The position numbers and the translations under genes are program-made. Of a stretch of DNA of 64,000 nt, positions 44,663 to 55,837 are shown piece by piece. The notes beneath the pieces were generated by a model, which saw only the letters and a program-made list of their open reading frames with translations, searched no databases and had not been told where the DNA came from. Each line of letters begins with the position of its first letter. Position 1 is the stretch's first letter. Source of the DNA: Aradus depressus (taxonomy: Eukaryota; Arthropoda; Insecta; Hemiptera; Aradidae); the NCBI GenBank assembly GCA_963662175.1, contig OY759222.1:19974222-20038221 (forward strand), read 5' to 3'.

Positions 44663-44862
44663 TATTCTTATGTATAAATCGTTAATATAAGAAAAGTATG
44701 TTGGAATATTAAGTTGTGTGGGATAGGGCTGATCCCGTTAGGGTAACTGATCGTTCTAGATAGTCCCCTTGTGACACATCTCTCAACGTTTGTTGGATCC
44801 TCCCTCCTCCTCCATAGGGACACATTTTTTGATCGGGCGCCACATCGCTAATCCTACCATCC

Positions 44863-45146
44863 AGGGCGCCGGAGATAGCGTGCTTGCTTATTGAGCTTAT
44901 GATCGCGGGTTCGAAGACTGGCCGAGACCAAAAAACATTGAGAACCCAGTCCTTCGGATGGGACGTTAAGTGATGGTCCCGAGCTTGTGCGATGTCAGCT
45001 ACTCGTTAAAGAGGTGAATAAACCTAGACAGGCAACGTTTAGAACTCCCACAGTAGGGTCGGGCTCATGTCCACCAAATGAGCGCTCTGGTAGTAGGCGA
45101 TATGACCTCATAGTTGTAGCCCGAGCATGAATCAAAATAACTATCA
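44863..45146 (+). repeat. S1 SINE, diverged
   Basis: AGGGCGCCGGAGATAGCGTG, GATCGCGGGTTCGAAGACTG, GTCCTTCGGATGGGACGTTA, and an AATCAAAATAACTATCA end. Confidence 0.85.
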
Positions 45147-45444
45147 TTCACATAAGTTCAGAATGGGCCTTTTTTTCTCAATTTTTATTTTTCTCTATTA
45201 TCAGTATCTAAAAATGTTACAATCAATAAAAATAACATTTTCAATAATTCATTACAATTTCAATAATTAAATTTGTTTTTAAATAAAACTTTTATGTACA
45301 GGAATGTTAATTACCTGTAATTTATTTACTGATCTTTATTATATACAATTTATTTTTTATATTTATCATAATATTCTTTACGCAGAACCTTTAAAATTTT
45401 TTTATGATGCCAATTCACGTATATTATACTTGAAATTTCAAATA

Positions 45445-45790
45445 GGTTAGGTTAGGTTTTATGACTCATGCCCGGGCTTTAACTACGAGGTCATATCGCC
45501 TACTACCAGAGCGCTCTTTCGTCACTCTGGTGGACATGAGCCCGACTCTACTGTGGGAGTCCTAAATTTTGCCTACCCTAAATTTTTATTCATCTAGGGT
45601 AGGGGTCTTTAACGAGTACCTGACATCGTACAGGCTCGGGACCATCGCTTAACGTCCCATCCGAAGGACGGCGTGCTTAAGTTTATTTTACCTCCCAGAT
45701 AAAATAAACTAAGGGCCTCGGTCGGGCTACGAACCCACGACCTTGAGCTCAGAAGTCAAGCACGCTTACCACTGAGCTACCGGCGCCCTC
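45445..45790 (-). mobile_element. S1 SINE, full length and little diverged
   Basis: Plus strand GGTTAGGTTAGGTTTTATGA to GAGCTACCGGCGCCCTC. Perfect 13-bp target duplication GAAATTTCAAATA at 45432-45444 and 45791-45803. Confidence 0.95.
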
Positions 45791-46120
45791 GAAATTTCAA
45801 ATATATATTGTTAGTGGATGGAAAACAATTTGAGTTTTGTCTGTTTTAGGTTAAACAAATATCATACGAGTGGATTTTAGCTTTCGTCTCTGCCATGAGG
45901 AAATGGTTGGATATATTTCTACCATATTGTGAATCTGTATATTCAAGAATAACATTTAGAGTATATGATTTCCAAATATTGAATTGAAATGGGTTTAGGG
46001 GGTGGGAGTTACAAAAAAATTTGAGAGAGAAAATGTTTTTTCATGTTTTTTGTATTGATCCTACCTGAAAAAATTACTGAATTAATAGGAAAAATAATTT
46101 AATTTTAAACTTTTTTTGCT

Positions 46121-46310
46121 GAGGGCGCCAGGAGCTCAGATGTAGCGTGCTTGCGATCGCGGGTTCGAAACTTGGCCTTCCGATCGGACGTTACTACTAT
46201 GTCAGGTACTCGTTGGAAGATCCTTCCCTACCCTAGATGAATAACCATGGTAGCAAAATTTAATAGTCTCAATGTTGAGTCGGTCTCATGTCCATCAGAA
46301 AAAAAATAAG
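46121..46310 (+). repeat. S1 SINE, decayed
   Basis: GAGGGCGCCAGGAGCTCAGA, GCGATCGCGGGTTCGAAAC and GTCAGGTACTCGTTGGAAGA. A further 45-bp S1 scrap (CGCTCTGGTAGTTGGCGATA) lies at 46507-46550. Confidence 0.75.
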
Positions 46311-46584
46311 GAGTTCTTGTTTTCTTATTTATACAGGAAAGAAACAATAAGTTATTCTTAATATCCTGTTTCTATTGGAAAGAAAGAAAGAACGATTTAA
46401 TCAAACTGAAAGAATGAATTTATCGACACGAAATTTTCTATGTCAATCCAGAACGTTCTTTCACCGACGACTGTATTTCGACTTTGATCATAGACCTCTA
46501 ACTCCCAAGAAGAACGCTCTGGTAGTTGGCGATATGATCTCGTAATTTTATCTATGTCTTCACTAAATTTAGAAATAACGGTGA

Positions 46585-46745
46585 TAAATAATATTTTCTA
46601 GTAGCGAAGGAGTCGAGAGATAGCGAGATGGTGGGGTAGGGGCAAGGAGTTGTAGGGCGGTGCTCACCTGATCAGCCATCTACCCCACACTTTACTTACA
46701 ACCTTCTCATTGTTTACTGTTTACTTTCGTTATATTTACTGATGA
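46585..46745 (-). repeat. dispersed repeat with CTGATCAGGTGAGC core, copy 2
   Basis: Reverse complement of 19486-19620: GCTCACCTGATCAG, TCGTTATATTTACTG. Function unknown. Confidence 0.6.
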
Positions 46746-47049
46746 TACTCAATGTTAACATATTTTGGAGCTTATATACATTTCAACGATGGGTTACTTA
46801 TTACTGCTGGGGCCTTTATGTATTTAATTTTGTGTTTGTGGCTGTGATGTGTTGAAGATGTAGACCAAGATGGTTGAAGTAAGGGGGGGTGGGGGTGAGT
46901 TCCGCTCGATACTTGCCAGTCGTTTGTGTCATCTATCAGACCTCCCCTCACCATCTCAACTTTTTTTGGGTGGAAAAAAAGAGTAGCTGGAGCACATAGC
47001 AACAGAGCCATAGGAGCTTACCAAGAATTGTCAAATTTTTAGCGTTTAA

Positions 47050-47163
47050 CACTCTGAAGGACGGCGCGCTCAAGGTTTTTTACTTTCCAGATAAAAAAAA
47101 CCTAAGGGCCATAGCCGGGTTTTGAACTCACGATCTTGAGCTCAGTGAGCAAGCACGCTTTCT
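47050..47163 (-). repeat. S1 SINE head fragment
   Basis: GAAGGACGGCGCGCTCAAGG, GGGTTTTGAACTCACGATCT and GAGCTCAGTGAGCAAGCACG. Confidence 0.75.
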
Positions 47164-47171
47164 CATACATT

Positions 47172-47560
47172 CTTTTTACTTTCCTAACTATACGAAGTAT
47201 AAGGGAAGTTATGTAATCGGTCAACAATTCAATGCGGAATTTTCAACGGAATTTTATGTTTTCCAACCCCTAGATTCCATATGAAAAAAAGGTTTGTGAA
47301 CACGATAACTCCCGATAGAATATATGAATGAAAATTCATATTTAAAGTCAAAACCCTTTGAGGACATAAGCTATCAAATTTCAGCGATATCGGCTGAGTG
47401 AAGGCGGGTTCAGGGGGGGGGGGGGGGGGGGGCTCAATTCAAAAACCCTAATAACTGCCGATGTAATTAATTTATCAACCCAATATTATGAGGATTTAGG
47501 AGCCCCTATGTAAGTCAACTGGTTTTGGAGAGGGAGCGAAAAGTTAATTGATTAATTCGT
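47172..47560 (-). repeat. D1 dispersed repeat with (G)n tract
   Basis: TTTCCTAACTATACGAAGTA to AAGTTAATTGATTAATTCGT. About 19 Gs at 47416-47432. Confidence 0.75.
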
Positions 47561-47569
47561 TATAGACAA

Positions 47570-48770
47570 TGACGATTTTTATATTTTATTTTTAATTTTT
47601 ATATTTATTTATATATTCTCCGAGACAGAAGATCTTGTGAAAAGAGGGAATGTAATGATATTAGTTGTTGAGAGTGACCCCAGCGAAGGAAGGAAGATGG
47701 TGTATCTGTAGCCAGGGATCCTTGGAACAAATCAATGTGAGAGGGCAGAGGGTGTGGCCGGGGAGAGACGAACCCAGTGTACTGCCTTCACAGCGAGTTC
47801 TCTGAGAAAATGGAGATCGAATTTTGAGGCTTCCATCCTAGTTAGTGTCTTAATTCCATCTCCCTTTCAACCCAATTTACCGATTTGGGTGAAAATCTTT
47901 ATATGTCTAACTGAGGAGGTGGGATTCAAAATCAGGTTTCTCACTCAAGACAAAAATTTAGGAAATCAGAAAAAACGTTTTTGCTTTATTTCTTTCAGGT
48001 TGTGATCTTAATTTTTTTTTCAGAGGTGTACTTTGGTATTGTCTTTCCAGTGCCAATAGGTTTCAAAAATGTTTTTAGTATTTTTTTAAATAAACAGAGA
48101 AATGTTTAGGAGAAACCTGGTTATGATCCAAACACTGCATATAAAAATTTTCATTTGTCCTTTAAATTATTTTTTATGAGCAGCAGATAGACAATTCAGT
48201 TAGTCGACTGATATGGAATAGGAAATAAACAAAAACGTGCAAGTGAAAACAGACTAGATTCTTCAACATTCGTCTCCCAGTTTTCACCAAACATGAGACA
48301 CATCCTGCCTTTGATGCACAGCTGTTGTTGGAGAAGCCTACTTTTGAACCAAACCCATTTTTTTTAAGTAGTTTTACGATGAGAGAAAACTATTTTTGAA
48401 TCATTACAGTTACACATACCGATAGCTCTCAATGAGATGAAAAAAACGCCATATCAAGATCATTTTCTAAAAAAAAAATGTGAGAAACCTGTTTTTGAAT
48501 CTCACCTCCTCAACTTAAGGACTTTTGAGGCTTCTCTTTGGCCGATTTGGCTGTACATTGATTAGTATCGTCCTCATTGGGTTGTCGATTCTCGGTTTCT
48601 CTTCTTCCACTAATTCTCTCCTCGATATACTGATATTTGGTGTGAATGTTAGCACATTCATGGTGAACGACCACCGAACGCCATGTTGGGAAAATTGCGC
48701 TCGAATACGAAGTTTGGTTGTGTTTTATAAGTGATTTCTAAACGAATTTTTAGTGAGAAACACGGAAAAA
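47570..48770. other. mixed DNA, no gene supported
   Basis: Open frames at 47754-48005 and 48525-48734 have no recognisable motif; their AT-rich ends and D1-like words (TTTCAACCCAATTTACCGAT) suggest old repeat. Old D1 module words recur at 47850-47900 and 48520-48560. Confidence 0.4.
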
Positions 48771-49915
48771 TAATTTAATTACCAGCAATATAATTCTTCA
48801 GCACGAATCAATCAACTGTTTGGGCTAAAAATAGTTGATGTACATAAAGAGAGATTCATACTAAAATGTGTTACATTAATTCTGTACCTTGGAAGAAAAA
48901 GGGCCAACATTAATTCTGTGCCTTGGAAGAAAAAGGGCCAATCTCCATTTTATGTTTTTTTTCAGGAATGAAGAAATATGTTGACTTTATTTTTCGTATA
49001 GCAGTATTCCCACTCACACACAGTTATTCTATTAATAAATACCGTCAATATGATTACATTGCAGTAATAAATAACTACGTTGGTTATTTTTTGCATAGTT
49101 TTCCAAATTTAATAAATTTAATGGACATTGGCCCTCACATTATAAGAGGGGCAGGTTATAATTTGCATCAGGATCGGGTGACTTCGGCCACTCTCGGGTC
49201 TACTAGATTCAAAAAAAGGGCCTATGTCCGGACATAGGTCGTTTTACTGCTAAAGAAAATTAGGACATAGAACATTAGGATAGAAAACTACTGACATATG
49301 GCCATTTTACTTCTAAATCATTTTGGAGATTGGCCTCTTATATGATTTTTATCTTTGAATAAGGTTGATGAAGGACATTGGCCCTTCTATAACTTATAGA
49401 TATGACAGTTTAGAGTTGCTTGATGGACATAATTCAAAATCGAAAAAAGTGGAGATAGACCCTTTTTCTTCCAAGGTACAGAATTACTTCAGGAGTTATT
49501 GGGGTTTTTGTGTTAAGTTCCTCCCCCACCCCTTCATTTAGCCGATCTGGGTGAAAAGGTTATGGGGTTCTGGTATGTATCCACATAATACATTTTGAGT
49601 ATATAAATTCATTAAATCCGCAGTTATTAGGGTTTTTTAATTGAACCCCCCCTTTCCTTCAGCCGATATCGCTGAAATTGTACAGGTTATGTCCTCATTG
49701 GGTTTTGACGTTAAATATGAAATTTCATGTCGATATATCCATTACATCGGCCATTATGGGGGTTTTGAGTTGAGGTCCCTTCTGATCCTCATCTCCCCTT
49801 CTGCTGATTCCATTGACAAGTAATGTATCGTCCTTATGGGGTTTTGACACATTCATTCTATCGGGAGTTATCGTATTCACAGACACACACACACAGAGAC
49901 AGACTTTTTTTTTTC
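48770..49915 (+). repeat. D1 dispersed repeat split by a MITE
   Basis: Left part TTTAATTACCAGCAATATAA...AAATGTGTTACAT. Right part resumes ACTTCAGGAGTTATTGGGGT and has three internal modules, up to ATCGTATTCACAGACACACA and a T tract. Confidence 0.75.
48879..49484. mobile_element. 606-bp MITE at a TA target inside D1
   Basis: Ends ATTCTGTACCTTGGAAGAAA and its inverted copy TTTCTTCCAAGGTACAGAAT, with TA at 48877-48878 and 49485-49486. The left terminus is duplicated in tandem, restarting at about 48911. Subterminal GGACATWGGCC words repeat in both orientations. No transposase frame. Confidence 0.8.
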
Positions 49916-49929
49916 ATTTTTGGAATCAT

Positions 49930-50575
49930 CAGTTCACATCGTCTTCACCCTTCGTCGAAAATATACCTGCCCTCTTTAACAACAATCCCATCCCTTTAAA
50001 AAACGAAGTCCACTATCTAGGCTTCATACTCGACAAACGACTAACTTGGAATCCTCCACGAGACTGAAAAGATAAGAAATGAACAGACGTTATAAACTTT
50101 TACTTAGACTACTAGACAAAAGATCCAAATTAACTTTGAAAACAAAACGACTTACATACCTATATGGACTTACGGAATTGAACTCTGGGATTCTGCCAAG
50201 GCTTCCAATCTCCAGCGCATCCCATCCTTTCAATCAAAAATCGTTCGTAAAATAGCCAATGCTCCTAATTACGTCTCCAACAAAACTTTTATACTGACCT
50301 TAACGTACCTTTTGCCACCAAAGTCGCCAAATCCAGGTATAAACAATTATTTTCCTCTCTTAGTTCCCACAATAATCCTCTAGTCTGCCCTCCATTCTGC
50401 CATACTTCCCCAACGACAGCTCAAGTGTCAATGGCCTAGAGACCTTTTTAGCAACAACATTGACAGTGATTAGTTACAAATGAGAGGAAATCAGTGACTA
50501 GGGAGTGTCACCACTGTTTGATTTCTCCCCTCATTTTATACAGTTGTAAATATCTATTTGTAAATAAAAAAATAT
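49930..50575 (+). pseudogene. jockey-like LINE 3' end inserted in D1
   Basis: Pieces in three frames read FVENIPALFNNNPIPLKNEV, HYLGFILDKRLTWNPP, then EMNRRYKLLLRLLDKRSKLT, then IWTYGIELWDSAKASNLQRI and later IANAPNYVSNKTF. These are consecutive blocks of a jockey-clade RT from the end of the palm onward. At least two frameshifts, a stop and a deletion (near 50157) inactivate it. Very close to the copy at 59616-59990 (same GIELW/AKAS.LQRIxSFQSK block), so the two belong to one subfamily. The tail is TTGTAAATAAAAAAATATAT, after which D1 sequence resumes (GACCGATTACATAACTTCCC). Confidence 0.85.
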
Positions 50576-50584
50576 ATATATATT

Positions 50585-50645
50585 GGGAACGTTTGACCGA
50601 TTACATAACTTCCCCTATACTTCGTACATTTCGGGGAGGTTAAAA
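50585..50645 (+). repeat. D1 3' end
   Basis: GACCGATTACATAACTTCCC then CTATACTTCGTACATTTCGG; it marks the right boundary of the LINE insertion. Confidence 0.7.
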
Positions 50646-51129
50646 TACATTTCTTTCCCTTTTAACTCTATATCCAAAAATATACGAACTTTGACCCTTA
50701 GGTTGGTTGAAAGGGCATTGGAACGGTCCCGTCGGCTTCAATATTTTTAAAAATATTATAATTTTTTAAAATTAAAAAAAAGAACAGATATAAATTGCAT
50801 AATATGTTCTAAGACAGATCGCTTCAAATTTTGTTGTCATTTTTTTTTTTTTTTTGCTTAAATTTCTGTACATAACAGTGTTCTTACGTAGGAAGATAAT
50901 GATTTTTATCACATCTTCAAACTGTACAAATATTGTATGTCATTGTTCTACTGAAAATTGCTTACGAAAGGAATATGCACAAATAATTGTGTGTACAGCC
51001 TTGAGGATCGTATACGTAATTAAACAGTTTAATAAAGTATGAAGAAATAAATAACAATTTAAGAATATTTCACATATTGATTCAACAGCGGTTCTGTTAT
51101 CACTTTGAAAAGATCTAGCAAAAATTTTC

Positions 51130-51400
51130 ACAGTGCGAAAATCTGAGATCGAGTTTTCACGGATTTTCACATTTGTTCAAGGTCCCCTAAATACGTATGA
51201 TGTCCAACGCAGAAACAATTGCTATGAACTTGAAATTTAGAATGAAGAAGTCCCATGTGCTAACTCAGATCTGATTGGCTAGATTTTTTCTTCGTAGTAC
51301 AGAAGTACATTTTACAAAAACCTCTTATATTTTATGACGTAATCAAAAAACTATTCTAGTAAAAATTGTAGAGAAAACTGAAAGGCGCATTTTATATGGA
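51130..51400 (+). repeat. repeat family with tandem extension, unique part
   Basis: GAGATCGAGTTTTCACGG, CAAGGTCCCCTAAATACG and TTATGACGTAATCAAAAAAC match 35290-35540. It leads directly into the 190-bp tandem units. Confidence 0.7.
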
Positions 51401-51971
51401 ATACGATTTTTCGCAGGTCGCCCAGTTTGCGAGATACATGCCAAAAACCGTCCTGGAACTTATATTTTTATACGTTTCCTAGATTTAGCAGAAAACTGTT
51501 AGTCCTATCGAAAAATTAGTTAGTACCAAAAATGTTCTTTATTAAATTCCGAATCTTTATTGTGTCCACAGATTTCGGGGTGAACCACCAATACGATTTT
51601 TCGCAGGTCGCCCAGTTTGCGAGATACATGCCAAAAACCGTCCTGGAACTTATATTTTTATACGTTTCCTAGATTTAGCAGAAAACTGTTAGTCCTATCG
51701 AAAAATTAGTTAGTACCAAAAATGTTCTTTATTAAATTCCGAATCTTTATTGTGTCCACAGATTTCGGGGTGAACCACCAATACGATTTTTCGCAGGTCG
51801 CCCAGTTTGCGAGATACATGCCAAAAACCGTCCTGGAACTTATATTTTTAGATGTTTCCTAGATTTAACAGAAAACTGTTAGTCCTATCGAAAAATTGGT
51901 CAGTACCAAAAATGTTCTTTATTAAATTCCCAATCTTTAATGTGTCCACAGATTTGAGGGTGAACCACCAA
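51401..51971 (+). repeat. three tandem units of 190 bp
   Basis: Units start with ATACGATTTTTCGCAGG at 51401, 51591 and 51781. Units 1 and 2 are identical by direct reading; unit 3 differs at several positions (for example GATGTTTCC for TACGTTTCC). The copy at 35.5 kb has only one unit, so the array arose within this copy. Confidence 0.93.
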
Positions 51972-52639
51972 TTCGATTAAAGTTAAAGCACCCCTAAAAA
52001 TGGAAAATAAATTTCTATAGGATATTTTACAATGTAATGTTTAAATTGTACGACACAGCAAGAATAACATCTCCCCCTCCCTTCTCTCAGAATTACGCCG
52101 TACAATGAAACAAAGATAAACCGCTGTCGCCAACACGGTACTTTCAAATACCCCCTAATGCCATTATGAAATTATTTTGAGAGAGAGTGAGTGATCTGTA
52201 AAAGTGTGGTTGGTATATCCTATTATAGCCACATCATATATATTTATTTTTAATTATATTGAAATCAAACAGAGTGGGTACTTCCAACACAGTCCACTAC
52301 TAGAAGTGGTCCCGAATTGCACACATCTTTTTGAAATGTCGTTACACAAACATCGATGATGTAAGCTTTACGAACAATGAAGAGTGAGTTTAGTGAAAGT
52401 TTTGCTAGTTTGCTTTTCGATGAGAAAGTCCTCTTGTCATGTTTTCAATTCATTAATAATAATTTTTGTTGAAGCCACACAACCCACCCCTATGAGGTTC
52501 GTAAAACATCCCTCGTTGAAAACCATTAAGTTACCCTAATTCTTATATATATATATAATAATTCTTATTGTTATAGATAGGTGGTATATGCTGTCCCATT
52601 TTTTTATATAATGTTTTATTGCCAACAATTCTTTCATAC

Positions 52640-53370
52640 ATCATTTTGATATATCTTCAACTGTTTAGGCAGCGTATGCAATAAATGGCGCCCGAACTGC
52701 CATTTCTCCTCCGACTTTCTTCACTTTTACCATCACTGCTTAGCTCCTTTATGATGAAACGTAAAGATATATAGCCTTTGTCTACCGGAAAGAAATAAGC
52801 TTCCCAACGGTATAAGAATTATCTTAATCGGTTGTCGTTTTCGAGATTACCTCAAATACACGAGGGCGCCGGTAGCTCAGTGGTATGCGTGCTTGCCTTC
52901 TGAGCTCAAGATCGACGACCTTAGTTTATTTTATCTGGGAGGTAAAATTAACTTAAGCATGCTGTCCTTCGGATGGGACGTTAAGCGATGGTCCCGAGCC
53001 TGTACGATGTCAGTACTCGTTAAAGACCCCTGCCCTAGGTGAATAAGAACTTAGAGTAGGCAAAATTTAGGACTCCCACAGTAGAGTCGGGCTCATGTCC
53101 ACTAGAGTGACGAAAGAGCGCTCTGGTAGTAGGCGATATGACCTCGTAGTTAAAGCCCGGACATGAGTCATAAAACCTAACCTAACCTAACCTCAAATAC
53201 ACGAACAAACTTTTTCTCTTTATATATTTATACTTTTTTCTCTTTGTATAGATTGTATAGATGTGTTTTATACTCAAGAAATAATTCTGACAAATGGTTT
53301 CAGTTTTGACTTTTTTAACGTGTTTTGTTAAGTTGTACATCGCTTCAACGCTGTCGTTATTAAGAAAATA
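52640..53370 (-). repeat. dispersed repeat, partner of 42860-43150, with SINE insert
   Basis: Reverse-complement match to 42860-43150 on both sides of the S1 SINE at 52862-53194. CAACTGTTTAGGCAGCGTAT, GTCTACCGGAAAGAAATAAG and AAGTTGTACATCGCTTCAAC are shared. Confidence 0.75.
52862..53194 (+). mobile_element. S1 SINE, full length, longest telomere-like tail
   Basis: GAGGGCGCCGGTAGCTCAGT to AACCTAACCTAACCTAACCT. Target duplication CTCAAATACACGA (up to 15 bp, ACCTCAAATACACGA) at about 52849-52863 and 53190-53204. The internal B box is damaged (a short deletion after CTCAAGATCG). Confidence 0.95.
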
Positions 53371-53449
53371 AATGAGTATACAATTAATAATATTATTAAA
53401 TACAATTTTTAATATTAATTGAAATTTTGAAGTGTATTTTTGATGACGA

Positions 53450-53505
53450 TATTTCAGGACTTTCTTGCGTCTCTTTCTAAGGTCACAATATAAGAATTAT
53501 AGAAA
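53450..53505 (-). repeat. H1-type end, family C, diverged
   Basis: The minus strand has CCTTAGAAAGAGACGCAAGA then AAGTCCTGAAATATC, which corresponds to 33800-33880 with a weakened stem. Confidence 0.45.
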
Positions 53506-53928
53506 ATAAAAATAAATAACAATAAAAAAAAATTGTATAGTAACGTTTTTTATGTTTCATCAGTAACAAATTGCCATTCAAAATTTTAAAATTCTTTTGA
53601 ATCTGAGGAATGATAGTGATTGAGTTCGTTGTTGTGGATGGAAGGTTGAGTCCTGGTCCCCCAGGTTCAGTGAACTATTACAACAGGCATTGTGTTGCCT
53701 CACACAAGTGGGGGAGAGTACAGTGGCGTTCCAGTCTGTCTAATTGACTACTAGAAATGGCTAACTCTAGACGGACATTTCCAAAATTCATTACGTTTGT
53801 AAAAAAAAAAAAAAAAATGCAGTCTAAAGGTTTCAATATTTCCCAAATTACACTCAAGAGTACCAGGCCTTCATGTACTCGTTATTAAAAGTTACACTTT
53901 GAGACAATATAATGAAAATCTAGTACCA

Positions 53929-54502
53929 GAGGGCGCCGGTCGCTCAGAGGTGCTAGCCTACTGAGAGCTGGTTTTTTTTATCTGAGTAGTGAAAACGACC
54001 TTGAGCACGCCGTTCTGTAAGTGGGACGTTAAGCGATGGTCTCGAGCCTGTACGATGTCGTTAAAGATATGTAGGTGAATACAAATTTAGGATAGGCTAC
54101 ATTTATGATTCCCACATTAGAGTCGGGCTCATGTCCACCGAGAAAGAGCTCTGTTAGCGGGCGACATGACCACGTAGTTAAAAACTTCTAAGTTGAGGAA
54201 CGCGGACATATTGTGGAAACTTGTAATAAATGAATAAAACAAACTTATTTTTGAAATATTGTCTATTCCACTAAAGATATATATATATATATACAACTAC
54301 CGGTTTCGGCTTTATACCATCGTCAGGTCTAGTTGTGAACTAACTCACAACTAGTTCACAACTAGACCTGACGATGGTATAAAGCCGAAACCGGTAGTTG
54401 TATATATATATATATATCTTTAGTGGAATAGACAATATTTCAAAAATAAGTTTGTTTTATTCATTCACGTAGTTAAAGCCCGGGCATGTCACAATAACCA
54501 AC
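53929..54502 (+). repeat. S1 SINE split by a foldback element
   Basis: GAGGGCGCCGGTCGCTCAGA to CACGTAGTTAAA (54184), then after the insert CACGTAGTTAAAGCCCGGGC to about 54502. A diverged, older copy that was later hit by an H1 element. Confidence 0.85.
54185..54475. mobile_element. H1 foldback element, 291 bp, nested in S1
   Basis: A perfect 12-bp target duplication, CACGTAGTTAAA (54173-54184 and 54476-54487), bounds it. It starts AACTTCTAAGTTGAGGAACG like the 5908 copy. Inverted arms run from AAAACAAACTTATTTTTGAA through (AT)n to ACCGGTTTCGGCTTTATACC. The core CCTGACGATGG-TATAAAG-CCGAAAC is present in both arms. Confidence 0.92.
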
Positions 54503-54979
54503 TATCGTCTAAAACCAGAGCGCGCTTCGCCCCGACTTTGTGGGTTACCTTAGGCTTTTTATCTGAGGTGTGATATATGTATATCCAGAATCATCTGAGG
54601 ACGACACCATTTTTAGCGCAATCAGCTGAAGGGGAGAGGTTTCAACTTACGCTCAAATCTCAATAAATGATCTAATGAATGTATCAACAGAGATCGAAAA
54701 TGTAATTGGACAATTCGAGCCGGGGAAGTCATATCCGAGGACTTTTTTTAATTTAATATCTCAATCTGAAGGGTTTATATTCATATTCTAACTTGGCGTT
54801 AAGGCTAAGTTCTCAGAGGACTGACACGTTCAAGCCCGTTATAAGGGTTTCACTTTTTTTTCGGTCTTTAACCTAAGAAACCTTAATAAATATACTACTC
54901 TATATTTATAACCTAGACAGCTGTTCTATTTCTATATAAACTTTTCTGTGTACATACGATAAGATTATTGATTCCTCCC

Positions 54980-55030
54980 TCCGTGGGTATTTTTTACCCC
55001 CCCCTACCCCCCCCCCCCCCCCCTCCATAT
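54980..55030. repeat. long C tract
   Basis: CCCCCCCTACCC followed by about 20 Cs at 55003-55023. Confidence 0.7.
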
Positions 55031-55434
55031 CCTAATTGTGAGACATTGTAGATGCTGCACTCTGTTGTATTTTCTTACAAGTCTCTAAGAAATAGTTCCG
55101 GGGATCTCCCATAGGTTGCACACCTCACACATTGGAATCTTTAAAATTTTGGGATTTGTATTACCCAATCAAGGGGTTTCTAATTACATAATGGTATTAT
55201 TTATCTTTTTAATGTTTCTGATAATATTTTGCAGAGATTTTTTTTCTTCATTTTAAACAATTTTGAATACATTAATTTATTTTGAATACATTAATTTATT
55301 CAATTTAATTGATAATTAGTTTACTGTATATTAGAAACAATTTGTTGACTCCATCGCTGCCCACCAAACAAAGAGGTCTAGGTTCGGATTCATCTTCCGA
55401 GTCGACATTTCGCTTTGCTTGCTATAGACATCCT

Positions 55435-55820
55435 CACAATTTTCAGTGAATTACCTGGCAATACACTTATCCACCGCGGATCATATCTTGCGCTCCCCTA
55501 ACTCCTTTTCACCCTCTGACCGATTTGGCTGAAAATAAAGAGTCTTACTCGATAAAAGGGGATTGAAAAACATGAAAATCTGGTGAAAAGTCAACATCAA
55601 CTTTTTGACCGATTACAAAACCTTGGGGAAATCACTTATCCTTTTTACTTCCACAGTGGGATAAGTCCAGAGGGAGTTACGCGATCTATCAGAAATTCGA
55701 TGTTTAGTTTTCAACGGAATTTCAAGTTTTCCAACCCAATTTCAAAAATTGGGATTATGGGATTTATTATGAGGATTTTGAAGCCACTATGTAATTTAAT
55801 GATTTTTAGCCCAAACGGGG
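55435..55820. repeat. two D1 fragments in opposite orientation
   Basis: Plus-oriented CAGTGAATTACCTGGCAATA...TTTTGACCGATTACAAAACC, then minus-oriented TTTTACTTCCACAGTGGGAT...TTTTTAGCCCAAACGGGG. Confidence 0.65.
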
Positions 55821-55837
55821 GAGGGGGGGGGGGGGGG

